Shown one piece after another: positions 19,580 through 27,686 of a stretch of DNA of 64,000 nt (within the stretch, counting starts at the first letter, position 1; every line of letters starts with the position of its first letter). Made by a program: the position numbers and the translations under genes. Location of the stretch: assembly GCF_030814475.1 (NCBI RefSeq), contig NZ_JAUSVF010000001.1:1261001-1325000 (forward strand), read 5' to 3'. The notes under the pieces were generated by a model. It saw nothing but the letters and a program-made list of their open reading frames with translations. It had not been told where the DNA came from and did not search any database. This DNA is from Pararhizobium capsulatum DSM 1112. Its GTDB lineage: Bacteria; Pseudomonadota; Alphaproteobacteria; Rhizobiales; Rhizobiaceae.

Positions 19580-20456
19580 TATCACCGCATCCCCGCTTCA
19601 CAACTACCGTCCTGAAATTCGCCGCGAGCCGGCAAGCGCCGATGCTTTCGGTGTCGTAGAACGTCGCCTGACGATCTGGGAGCAGATTTACGCGTCGGGA
19701 CCAGCGCGCAAGGCCTTGATCCTCGCGCTTCTGGCACTTGTCTGGGAAATCTACGGTCGCAGCGTCGGCAATTCGCTGTTGTTCCCGACCTTTTCGGAGA
19801 CGGTATCGGCGCTGGTGACAGGGCTTGCCTCGGGCGAACTTTTTCAACGCATCTGGGCATCGCTGCAGGTGCTGCTCACCGGCTATGCGCTTGGCATCCT
19901 CGCCGCCGCGGTCTTGACGATGGTCGCCATCAGCACGCGCATCGGCGAAGATCTGATGGTGACGCTGACGGCCATGTTCAGCCCGCTTCCGGCGATTGCG
20001 CTGCTGCCGCTGGCCCTCATCTGGTTCGGTCTCGGCTCGGGAAGCCTCGTCTTCGTGCTTGTGCACTCGGTGCTGTGGGCCGTGGCGCTCAACACCTTCT
20101 CGGGCTTCCAGTCAACCTCTCGCACCCTTCGCATGGTCGGCCGCAATTATGGGCTTAAAGGCTGGCGCTTCGTCAGCCGTATCCTGATCCCGGCAGCCCT
20201 GCCCAGTATCGTCACCGGCCTCAAGATCGGCTGGGCCTTTGCCTGGCGCACGCTGATTGCCGCCGAAATGGTCTTCGGCGTCTCGTCCGGCCAGGGCGGT
20301 CTCGGCTGGTTCATCTTTCAAAGCAAGAACATGCTCGACATCCCCGCGGTTTTCGCCGGTCTCTTGAGCGTCATCCTGATCGGTCTCTTCGTCGAAGGTG
20401 TCCTCTTCAAGCTGCTTGAAGACCGCACCGTCCGCCGTTGGGCCATGCAGAACTAA
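19572..20456 (+). CDS. ABC transporter permease, NitT/TauT (SsuC-like) family
   Basis: A 294-residue inner-membrane permease of the BPD_transp_1 family with about six hydrophobic segments. Examples are ALILALLALVWEIYG (about 43-57), VLLTGYALGILAAAVLTMVA (about 99-118) and SLVFVLVHSVLWAVALNTF (about 158-176). The EAA loop region GLKGWRFVSRILIPAALPSI contacts the ATPase. ATG 19572 overlaps the ATPase stop by eight bases and has GGAGG (19559-19563) inside the upstream gene, so the two are translationally coupled. It completes the importer with the binding protein at 17715. Confidence 0.9.
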   Translation: MADITASPLHNYRPEIRREPASADAFGVVERRLTIWEQIYASGPARKALILALLALVWEIYGRSVGNSLLFPTFSETVSALVTGLASGELFQRIWASLQVLLTGYALGILAAAVLTMVAISTRIGEDLMVTLTAMFSPLPAIALLPLALIWFGLGSGSLVFVLVHSVLWAVALNTFSGFQSTSRTLRMVGRNYGLKGWRFVSRILIPAALPSIVTGLKIGWAFAWRTLIAAEMVFGVSSGQGGLGWFIFQSKNMLDIPAVFAGLLSVILIGLFVEGVLFKLLEDRTVRRWAMQN

Positions 20457-20491
20457 TGCCTGCCTGTGCAAGCACCCACTATCTGGAGAAA

Positions 20492-21382
20492 ATGAACATG
20501 AATACCAATGTCGCACCCAAGGACATCGCCCTCGACAATGGCGACCTCGTCGAGACCATCGCCGCCTATTTCCGTTCCGAGCACTGGAACAAGGTCATCG
20601 AGGTGCTGAGCATCACCGAAGAGCCGGTCTACCACGCCCATGCCTATATCGAGACGCAGATCCACCCGATGAGCCTTGAGGAAATCGTTAAGGGCTATTT
20701 CGAAAAGACCGGCCGCCCGGTGCATCGCAAGATCGAAATCTTCACCTCCGGCCAGGTGGCCGATTCCGGCTCCATCCACGGCATCGAACCCCACGGCATG
20801 CCGCATTTCGACATGCTCTGGAAATATTCGCCGACTGCCATCCTGGCGCCCGCCAAGCGCGAGCACAATGTCGAGTACTGGGGCAAAAGCTACATGGACG
20901 ACTTCTACAAGAAGTATCCGTTCAAGACCGAGCTTAATGCCGAAGAGCAGGCGGAACTGGAACGGTACTTCGAGACCGCGGCCTTCCGGAAATATTGCGA
21001 GCTGAACGAGCATCCCGACGTCGTGCATATCCACGCCAATGTTGAAACCTCGGCGCATCCCGATCTCATCCGCGCTGCGGCGCTGAAAGCCATGGCAAAG
21101 CGCGGCTGGGATGTCGTGGAAGCCGTTCCGGTGGCCTTCCAGATGCGCGGGCAGATGCATGGCAAAGTCGTGTTCATCGGCAACACGCCGGAGAAGATCT
21201 TCGACATTGCCTGGGCCTTCAACCCGGCCGTCACGCTCATCCCGAGCACCCGCTACTGGCTGACGACGGAAAACCCGACCTATGACGCACGCACCATGCA
21301 CGAGCTGCCGCTGCTCTTGAAGCGCGACCCCTATCGCCTGCTCTCCCTCAAGGAGATCGAGGCCGTCGTCGCCGCCATCTGA
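20492..21382 (+). CDS. uncharacterised 296-residue protein of the transporter operon
   Basis: I do not recognise this family. The protein is soluble (no signal peptide or membrane segment) and rich in His and acidic residues: YHAHAYIETQIHPMSLEEI (about 49-67), GIEPHGMPHFDMLWKY (about 109-124) and VVHIHANVETSAHPDLIRAA (about 182-201). His pairs spaced as HAH and HIH, with nearby Glu/Asp, look like possible metal ligands, but no known metalloenzyme signature is complete. YIETQIHP and NVETSAHP are similar, so an internal duplication of two half-domains is possible. ATG 20492 has TGGAGAA upstream; ATG 20498 is an alternative. It lies 35 bases after the permease and 25 before the PCC protein, clearly within the operon, so a catabolic enzyme for the imported compound is the best guess. 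Confidence 0.8.
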   Translation: MNMNTNVAPKDIALDNGDLVETIAAYFRSEHWNKVIEVLSITEEPVYHAHAYIETQIHPMSLEEIVKGYFEKTGRPVHRKIEIFTSGQVADSGSIHGIEPHGMPHFDMLWKYSPTAILAPAKREHNVEYWGKSYMDDFYKKYPFKTELNAEEQAELERYFETAAFRKYCELNEHPDVVHIHANVETSAHPDLIRAAALKAMAKRGWDVVEAVPVAFQMRGQMHGKVVFIGNTPEKIFDIAWAFNPAVTLIPSTRYWLTTENPTYDARTMHELPLLLKRDPYRLLSLKEIEAVVAAI

Positions 21383-21407
21383 CATCTCGTTTCCCAAGGA
21401 CATGACA

Positions 21408-21893
21408 ATGACCTCGAACTATTTCTCTTCCGCTGCCGGTCAAGGCGGCCGGGTCCTTGCGGCCCGCATCCACCCGGATCGTGACGTTCTCCAGTCGATC
21501 GAGGAAGTCTGCCTCGCCCACGGCATCACCTGCGGCCAGATCACCACGACGATCGGCAGCCTGAAGCGGGTGGCGCTGCACTATGTCAGCCGCGTCGAGC
21601 CCGATCCGAAGCTCGGCTACACGACACAGCTCCTCATGGAAGGCCCGTTCAGCCTGCTGACGGGGCAGGGGTTAGTCTCGCCCGGTGAAGAGCCCGGGCG
21701 CCTCAACATCCACTATCATGCCGTGATCAGCGGTGAGAAGGACGTGATCTATGGCGGCCATATCGAGCCGGGCACGATCACGCTGACGACGCTCGATCTC
21801 TTCATCAGCGAAGTTCATGGTGTCGATATCGTGAGGGGTCGCGACCCCGAGACTGGTGTTATCGTCACCACCATTCAGGCCGCAGCTGCGTAA
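21408..21893 (+). CDS. PCC/DUF296-domain protein
   Basis: A 161-residue protein made of a single PCC (DUF296) domain, the fold also found in plant AT-hook proteins and in stand-alone bacterial proteins. Visible features are RVLAARIHPDRDVLQSIEEV (about 12-31), AHGITCGQITTTIGSLKRVA and the conserved pattern INIHYHAVISG ... VIYGGHIEPGTITLTTLDLF (about 100-133), read here as LNIHYHAV. The clustered His residues of the PCC fold can bind metal. Archaeal and bacterial stand-alone members are trimeric and of unknown function. AAGGA is seven bases before ATG 21408; ATG 21402 is too close to it. No DNA-binding tail is present, so a metabolic role in this operon is more likely than gene regulation. Confidence 0.8.
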   Translation: MTSNYFSSAAGQGGRVLAARIHPDRDVLQSIEEVCLAHGITCGQITTTIGSLKRVALHYVSRVEPDPKLGYTTQLLMEGPFSLLTGQGLVSPGEEPGRLNIHYHAVISGEKDVIYGGHIEPGTITLTTLDLFISEVHGVDIVRGRDPETGVIVTTIQAAAA

Positions 21894-21903
21894 GGACAAG
21901 TCC

Positions 21904-22881
21904 ATGAAAGTCTTCATCACCCAGCCTCTGGAGCAGGAGGCCATCACCATGCTCGAGAACGCCGGCATCGAAGTCGTCTGCAGTGGCGTCAGCCGTCCGC
22001 TGACCCGCAAGGAATTCCTCGACGGTATTCACGATGCCGATGGCGTGATCTTCGTCTGGCACACCGAAGAGCTTGACAGGGAAGCTTTCGATCACGCCCC
22101 GAAGTTGAAGATCGCCGCACGCCGCGGCGTCGGCTACGACAATATCGACATTGAGGAAGCAGAGCGCCGCTGCGTGGAGGTGACGGTAACGCCGGTGCAT
22201 ACCCACACCATCGCCGACCTGACCTTCGGTCTGATGATCAATGCGGCCCGCAAGCTCCACCACGCCGACGCCTTCGTGCGCGGCGGAAACTGGACGGAGG
22301 CCGGCACCTGGGTCGCGCAGCGCTTCATGGGCTTCGACGTCTCCTACAAGACCATCGGCATCATCGGCTTCGGCAAGATCGGCAAGCATATGGCCAAGCG
22401 CGCCCGCGGCTTCGACATGGAGGTGCTCTACAGCGACGTCATTCGCCAGCCGGAGGCCGAAAAGGAGCTGGGCGCCACCTTCGTATCCCTCGATGAACTC
22501 TATGCGCGCGCCGACTTCATCTCGGTCAATTGCGCGCTTACGGAAAAGACCCGGCGAATAATCGACGCACGGGCTATCGCCAAGATGAAGGAGACCGCTG
22601 TCATCGTGCTCTCGGCCCGTGGCGGCATTGTCGATGAACAGGCGCTCTACGAGGCGCTATCGACCGGCAAGCTCGGCGCCGCGGGCCTCGATGTCTTCGA
22701 GGAAGAGCCCGTCTCGCCGGACAACCCGCTGCTGAAACTGAAAAACACCGCTTTCTCACCCCATCTCGGGACAAGCGTCATGGAGACCCGCATCCGCATG
22801 GCGACGACGGCGGCAGAGGACGTGATCCGTGTGCTGAACGCGCAGGCTCCCCTCTACTCGCTCCTGCGCAAGACCGGATAG
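21904..22881 (+). CDS. D-isomer-specific 2-hydroxyacid dehydrogenase (second of two)
   Basis: A 325-residue NAD-dependent 2-hydroxyacid dehydrogenase. Motifs: Rossmann TIGIIGFGKIGKHMAKRA (about 150-167), catalytic Arg in LSARGGIVDEQAL (about 237-249), Glu in DVFEEEPVSP (about 265-274) and His in SPHLGTSV (about 287-294). ATG 21904 has AAGGA upstream and follows the PCC gene by ten bases, so it is the last gene of the operon. It shares only the family core with the enzyme at 14621, so the two are not a recent duplication. Two such enzymes flanking one importer suggest successive steps, or both directions, of one hydroxyacid/oxoacid conversion (inference). Confidence 0.88.
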   Translation: MKVFITQPLEQEAITMLENAGIEVVCSGVSRPLTRKEFLDGIHDADGVIFVWHTEELDREAFDHAPKLKIAARRGVGYDNIDIEEAERRCVEVTVTPVHTHTIADLTFGLMINAARKLHHADAFVRGGNWTEAGTWVAQRFMGFDVSYKTIGIIGFGKIGKHMAKRARGFDMEVLYSDVIRQPEAEKELGATFVSLDELYARADFISVNCALTEKTRRIIDARAIAKMKETAVIVLSARGGIVDEQALYEALSTGKLGAAGLDVFEEEPVSPDNPLLKLKNTAFSPHLGTSVMETRIRMATTAAEDVIRVLNAQAPLYSLLRKTG

Positions 22882-22912
22882 GATTGAATGACTTTCCAAG
22901 GTCGTTCAAGAA

Positions 22913-22938
22913 GTGTCGCAAGATCGCGACACGTTTTA
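22913..22938. terminator. bidirectional terminator between the dehydrogenase operon and kup
   Basis: GTGTCGC (22913-22919) and GCGACAC (22926-22932) form a perfect 7-base stem with a 6-base loop, followed on the plus strand by GTTTTAAA. It lies between the convergent dehydrogenase and kup stop codons, and the kup stop is inside the T-tract. Confidence 0.7.
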
Positions 22939-24834
22939 AATCGTCACCTGTTCGCCGATCTCGACCACGCGATTGGCGGGCAGTTTGAAATAGGTGGAGG
23001 GGTCGATACCGAGGCCGGAGAGGGCGATATAGAGGTCGTCCTGCCAGCGGGGCAGGCCGACATTGGGGTCGCCGATCAGCGTGCGTCGGCCGAGATAGAA
23101 CGACGTCTGCATGATCTCGAACTTGAAACCCGCCTTCTTGCACAGGCCGAGCGCCTTGGAGACATTCGGTTCGTCCATGAAGCCGAAGCAGAGTTCGAGC
23201 TTGGAAAACCGGTCCGAAAGCTTTGTCAGCGTGACGCGACCATTCTCGGGCACATAGGGTTTCTCCGAGGTTTGAACGGTCAGAATGACATTCTTCTCAT
23301 GCAGCACGTGATTGTGCTTGATATTGTGCAGGAGAACCGCGGGAACTTTGTCGCCCACGCTGGTCAGGAACACCGCCGTTCCCGGAACGGTAACTGGCGG
23401 ATGTTTGGATTTCTCGATCGACCGGATGAAGGTTTCGAGCGGGATGTCGTGGCGGGCGGTCTTTTCTTTCAGGAGGTGTGATCCGCGCGTCCAGGTCCAC
23501 ATGATCAGCATGATCGCCAGCGCCAGCATGACGGGAACCCAGCCGCCATCATGGATCTTCAGCAGATTAGCGCCAAGGAACACAGCCTCGAGGACGAGGA
23601 GCGGCAGAAGAACCGCTCCGGCAGCCAGCGCCGACCAGCCCCAGATCGAGCGCAGGAACTGGAAGGACATCAGCGTCGTCACCACCATCGCGCCGGTCAC
23701 GGAAATGCCGTAGGCGGTAGCGAGGGATTCCGAATCGCCGAAGGAAAAGATCAGCACGATCACGCCGACGAAGAGAAGGACGTTCACGGCCGGAACATAG
23801 ATCTGCCCGGTGTTGGTTTCCGACGTGAAGGTGATCTGCAGGCGCGGCAGGAAGCCAAGATGCACAGCCTGACGCGCCAGCGAAAACGCGCCGGTGATGA
23901 CCGCCTGACTGGCGATGATCGTCGCAAGCGTGGCGAGGATGACGACCGGAAGCAGTGCCCAATCGGGATACATCAGATAGAACGGATTATCCGCGCCCTC
24001 CGGGTGCGTGAGCACGAAGGCGCCCTGGCCGAGATAGTTGAGCGCCAGCGCCGGAAAAACCAAAACGAACCATGCGGTCTGGATCGGCTTGCGGCCGAAG
24101 TGGCCGAGATCGGCATAGAGTGCTTCCGCACCCGTCACCGTCAGGAAAACCGCACCAAGCACGATCAGGCCGACGAAACCCGCATGCGTGATGAACCACA
24201 GGGCGTTGATCGGGTTGAGTGCCTGGAGGATGGTGAGGTTATCGCCGATATGGATCAGGCCGCCCCAGGCCATGACAAGGAACCAGACGACGGTAATCGG
24301 TCCGAAGAAGTTGGAAACCGCGGCCGTACCCTTCGACTGGACCATGAACAGCGCGATCATCACCGCAGTCGCCATCGGCAGGACATAATCGGAAAGTGCC
24401 GGCGTCACGAGCTTCAGGCCTTCCAACGCCGACATGACGGAAAGCGCAGGCGTGATCATCGCGTCGCCGATGAACAGCGCCGCACCAATGATCCCTGCAA
24501 AAAACAGAACCGGCATATAGCTGCCGGTCTTCTTCATCAGCAGTGCCAGCAGGGACAGCGTTCCGCCTTCACCGTCATTGTCAGCCCGCAGCAGAAACAG
24601 CACATATTTGAACGTGACGATGAGCGTCAGCGTCCAGACCATCAGCGAGACGAGGCCGACAACTTCTTCCTGGCTGACGCCATCATGGGAGAAAGGGCGC
24701 AGCGCCTCGCGAAAGGCATAGAGCGGACTGGTGCCGATGTCGCCATAGACGACGCCGATCGAGCCGAGAAGAAGAACGAGAAATTTGCGCGTGCCGTCGG
24801 TGCCGGCATGCGCGGGGTGTTCTGCTGTGCTCAT
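22936..24834 (-). CDS. kup: Kup-type potassium uptake protein
   Basis: A 632-residue KUP/HAK potassium transporter, driven by proton symport in the inner membrane. The N-terminal signature [20 protein letters not shown] (about 27-46) is diagnostic. About twelve hydrophobic segments follow up to about residue 450, including SLLALLMKK and a [25 protein letters not shown] region (about 234-250). A hydrophilic cytoplasmic C-terminal domain ends in [10 protein letters not shown]. The start at 24834 has GGAGG just upstream. Rhizobia often carry several kup genes. It is monocistronic and convergent with the operon to its left. Confidence 0.95.
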   Translation of the reverse strand: MSTAEHPAHAGTDGTRKFLVLLLGSIGVVYGDIGTSPLYAFREALRPFSHDGVSQEEVVGLVSLMVWTLTLIVTFKYVLFLLRADNDGEGGTLSLLALLMKKTGSYMPVLFFAGIIGAALFIGDAMITPALSVMSALEGLKLVTPALSDYVLPMATAVMIALFMVQSKGTAAVSNFFGPITVVWFLVMAWGGLIHIGDNLTILQALNPINALWFITHAGFVGLIVLGAVFLTVTGAEALYADLGHFGRKPIQTAWFVLVFPALALNYLGQGAFVLTHPEGADNPFYLMYPDWALLPVVILATLATIIASQAVITGAFSLARQAVHLGFLPRLQITFTSETNTGQIYVPAVNVLLFVGVIVLIFSFGDSESLATAYGISVTGAMVVTTLMSFQFLRSIWGWSALAAGAVLLPLLVLEAVFLGANLLKIHDGGWVPVMLALAIMLIMWTWTRGSHLLKEKTARHDIPLETFIRSIEKSKHPPVTVPGTAVFLTSVGDKVPAVLLHNIKHNHVLHEKNVILTVQTSEKPYVPENGRVTLTKLSDRFSKLELCFGFMDEPNVSKALGLCKKAGFKFEIMQTSFYLGRRTLIGDPNVGLPRWQDDLYIALSGLGIDPSTYFKLPANRVVEIGEQVTI

Positions 24835-25032
24835 CTGGCCTCCGGCCCGCTGGTGCCCTTGCAGGCGGAATAGTCGGATATATGGGTGCAGCGCAATAAT
24901 TTGGCAATCGCTGTTTTATATCGACGAAGGCCTGGGCGGCTAACAGGTGCCGAATACGAAAGTTCCTGCGGGATTGATTTTGTCGGTTGGCGCATCAGTT
25001 CACTTGGGAGAAACATTCCCGTGGAGACCAAC

Positions 25033-25188
25033 ATGACCAAACCAACCCTTGCAGCGGCCTGCCTCGTTCTTCTCGTCCTCTCCTCCTGCGCCAATACGGC
25101 CTACGGGCTGAAGCGCGACGGACAGGATGCCAGTGCCGCGATGGACGATGCGAGCAATCGCGTTCTGACGGCCGGTGGAAAGAAGTAA
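25033..25188 (+). CDS. entericidin EcnA/B-like small lipoprotein
   Basis: A 51-residue lipoprotein. The signal peptide ends in a lipobox, LVLSSC, with Cys at about residue 20, followed by a short mature part (ANTAYGLKRDGQDASAAMDD and so on) that resembles entericidin-family lipoproteins. In E. coli these form a toxin/antidote pair linked to bacteriolysis in stationary phase. Only one member is seen here. ATG 25033 was preferred over a longer open frame to 24886 because it gives a clean signal peptide. The 198-base gap from kup (24835-25032) holds its promoter but no other gene. Confidence 0.72.
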   Translation: MTKPTLAAACLVLLVLSSCANTAYGLKRDGQDASAAMDDASNRVLTAGGKK

Positions 25189-25230
25189 TCTTTCCGGGGC
25201 TATCGCGCCGTATTTCTTGAGCCGCATCCA

Positions 25231-25659
25231 TCACGCCGTGACGTGAATGTCGAATTGTGGCTTGCCTTGCAGTGTATTGCTGACGGTGCAGATAGCCTCG
25301 GCTTGCTCGACAATATGCTGACGCAATGCGTCATCCAGATCACCTTGAAGAGTAAAGGTCACGTTGAAGCCTGCGACGCGCGAAGACCCTTCGCTTGCCT
25401 TTTCTCCCGAGACCCGAACTTCGATGCGCTCCACTCGATCCTGAAGCCCCATTTGATGCGCGGCAATGCGGGCGCTCATGGCAAGGCAGGCGGAAAGCGA
25501 CGCATAGAGAAGATCGAGCGGATTGAAACCCGGCTGCGACACGCCGGTGACGGTATTGATCTCGCCTCCAGTCGCTGAGGTAATCCCTGGGAAGCCAGTC
25601 CGTCCCAGGCTCGCGGTGGCACCCGTGGGCCTCGTTTTCGTTCGGGGATTGTCCGACAT
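25231..25659 (-). CDS. OsmC/Ohr-family peroxiredoxin-like protein
   Basis: A 142-residue OsmC-family protein. Members reduce organic hydroperoxides with two cysteines. Both are visible: one in YASLSACLAMSARIAAH (about 50-66) and one in QAEAICTVSNTLQG (about 119-132). The N-terminal part contains a glycine-rich beta region (ASLGRTGFPG). ATG 25659 (MSDNPRTKTR) has AGGA upstream; a GTG two codons earlier is possible. It is convergent with the entericidin-like gene. The 183-base gap before the TetR gene (25660-25842) holds the divergent promoters. Confidence 0.85.
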   Translation of the reverse strand: MSDNPRTKTRPTGATASLGRTGFPGITSATGGEINTVTGVSQPGFNPLDLLYASLSACLAMSARIAAHQMGLQDRVERIEVRVSGEKASEGSSRVAGFNVTFTLQGDLDDALRQHIVEQAEAICTVSNTLQGKPQFDIHVTA

Positions 25660-25842
25660 TCTCACGTCCTACCTTACGCACCATTGTTGGATTGTTGCTG
25701 TCGAATGACCGGCGGCGACGGGTATCGTGCGAATTTCGGCTCCCGAAGCAAGAGCCGATTTATGAACGAAAGGTTGACGAAGGGGGAGTTTTGAATTACG
25801 ACTGACGAAATTCGAAAAACGTCACTCGTAAGGTGTCACTCG

Positions 25843-26463
25843 ATGAGCGATATGATGACCGCCGAAATCGATGCCGGCCGGCAGGAGAATATCAACCGGA
25901 TTCTTGAAGCTGCAGAGCGCCTCTTCCTGCACTATGGCTATGCCAAGACGACGGTCGCCGATATCGCCAAGGATCTCGGCATGTCGACGGCCAATATCTA
26001 CCGTTTCTTCACCTCCAAGGTCGAAATCCACCAGGCACTGTGCAATCGCATGCTGGCCGTGAGCTATGAGATGGCACGCCGCAATGCTGCCTTGCCGTTG
26101 AGCGCCAGCGAACGTCTGCGTCGTTACACCCTCGATCAGTACAAGATGACGACTGAGACGATGATGGATCACGAGAAGGTCCACGAGATGGTGATCGTGG
26201 CCATCGAGCGCGACTGGCATGTCATCGAAAAGCATATCGATCGTATGAACGACGTTCTGGCTGACATCATCGCCGACGGTATTCGGGCCGGGGAATTCCC
26301 CGAGCAGGATGCGAAGATTGCTTCCATGTGTTTCGGTGCCGCCACCGTCACCCTCTGCCATCCCCAGATGGTCGCCCAATGTGCGGCCAAGCCCAACCGG
26401 GCGCAGCCGGAAGACCTGATCGAATTTGCGATCAACGCATTGAAGACGAGCAGCGCCATTTGA
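25843..26463 (+). CDS. TetR-family regulator of the RND efflux genes
   Basis: A 206-residue TetR repressor. The helix-turn-helix is in AAERLFLHYGYAKTTVADIA and KDLGMSTANIYRFFTSK (about 19-55), and the C-terminal domain (about 75-195) is the ligand-binding part. It lies 43 bases upstream of the membrane fusion protein gene in the same direction, the usual arrangement for a local repressor of an RND efflux operon. The C-terminal region fits the AefR/TetR_C type seen next to RND pumps. The inducer is unknown. Confidence 0.87.
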   Translation: MSDMMTAEIDAGRQENINRILEAAERLFLHYGYAKTTVADIAKDLGMSTANIYRFFTSKVEIHQALCNRMLAVSYEMARRNAALPLSASERLRRYTLDQYKMTTETMMDHEKVHEMVIVAIERDWHVIEKHIDRMNDVLADIIADGIRAGEFPEQDAKIASMCFGAATVTLCHPQMVAQCAAKPNRAQPEDLIEFAINALKTSSAI

Positions 26464-26506
26464 GGCGCGACAATTTCATCAAAGATTATTTATCGGGAGC
26501 GCGAAA

Positions 26507-27661
26507 ATGATTTCGCCCGCAAGACAGAGTGTGAAGACATCCATTTTTTCCGCAACACTTCTTGTTGCGGCGTTCGGCCTTGCGAGCTGCTCGGAGGAGA
26601 AAACCGAGGTGAAGACCGAGACCGTACGCCCGGTGAAGGTGATCGAGATTGCTGCAAGCCAGACCCATCGTGCGCTCGATTATTCCGGCTCGATCCGTGC
26701 GCGCAGTGAAATCGCCATGGGCTTTCGGGTCAGCGGCAAGATCACGGAGCGGCTGGTCGATATTGGTGATCGCGTAACATCAGGCGAAATGCTGGCGCGG
26801 ATTGATGCGACGGATTATGCGCTGTCGGTCAAATCCGCCGAGGCAACCCTTGCGGCTTCCGAGCGGCAGGTTGAAACGGCCGAACTCGCGCTGAAGCGCG
26901 CCGAGCAGCTTTTCACAAGCAACGTCACCCCGAAATCCCAGGTAGAGCAGGCGCAACTCAGCTACAATCAGGCCGTCTCCAGCCGCGATGCTGCCCGCTC
27001 TACGCTCGATCAGGCCCGAAATCAGGTCACCTATAGCGAACTTCGCGCCGACAGGAATGGCATCGTCACGGCCGTCAATACGGAGGCAGGGCAGGTGGTT
27101 TCCACCGGAAGCCCGGTTGTGACAGTGGCTGTCGATGGCGAGAAGGAAGTGCAGGTCGCGGTGCCTGAAACCGAAATCTTCGCCTTCAAACCGGGAAAGA
27201 CTGTCGATGTTTCGATTTGGTCGAATGAAGATGTGAAGCTTTCCGGCACCGTGCGCGAAATTGCCGGCAGTGCCGACCCTCGGTCACGCACTTTTGCCGT
27301 TCGCGTCAGCCTGCCCAATGACGACCGTGTGCTGCTTGGCATGACCGCTTCGGTGGCAGCTTCGGCAGACAATGGTCCGGCGATGGTTTCGGTGCCGCTC
27401 AGCGCCCTTTCCAGGCAAGACGGCGCCGATCTGGTCTGGACGGTCGATCGTACCAAGGAAACCGTACATGCCCGCCCGGTCAAGGTCGCGGATTTCAGCA
27501 AGGACGACGTGCGCATCGCGGACGGGCTGGAGGCCGGAGATCTCGTCGTCACCGCGGGGACGCAATTCATGCGCGAAGACCTGAAGGTCAAGCTGCCGCA
27601 GGACGCGTTGACGCGGGAAGCGCACGCCGAAGACGGCGGTGCCGATATCCTGACACGCTGA
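26507..27661 (+). CDS. RND efflux periplasmic adaptor (membrane fusion lipoprotein)
   Basis: A 384-residue periplasmic adaptor of the HlyD/AcrA type. The signal peptide ends in a lipobox, GLASC (Cys at about residue 28), so it is anchored in the inner membrane. The lipoyl half-motifs lie around FRVSGKITERLVDIGDRVTS (about 73-92) and VTYSELRADRNGIVTAVNTE (about 173-192), separated by a coiled-coil hairpin (about 105-170). A beta-barrel and a membrane-proximal domain follow. It links the RND pump to an outer-membrane factor, for which no gene is seen nearby. The next gene starts 25 bases downstream. Confidence 0.92.
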   Translation: MISPARQSVKTSIFSATLLVAAFGLASCSEEKTEVKTETVRPVKVIEIAASQTHRALDYSGSIRARSEIAMGFRVSGKITERLVDIGDRVTSGEMLARIDATDYALSVKSAEATLAASERQVETAELALKRAEQLFTSNVTPKSQVEQAQLSYNQAVSSRDAARSTLDQARNQVTYSELRADRNGIVTAVNTEAGQVVSTGSPVVTVAVDGEKEVQVAVPETEIFAFKPGKTVDVSIWSNEDVKLSGTVREIAGSADPRSRTFAVRVSLPNDDRVLLGMTASVAASADNGPAMVSVPLSALSRQDGADLVWTVDRTKETVHARPVKVADFSKDDVRIADGLEAGDLVVTAGTQFMREDLKVKLPQDALTREAHAEDGGADILTR

Positions 27662-27686
27662 TCCCACTCGAAAGCGGAACGACGCC

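Noticed and set aside
23551..24873. 440-residue plus-strand frame opposite kup
   Set aside because: It is a hydrophilic shadow of the membrane protein Kup, as expected from complementing hydrophobic codons.
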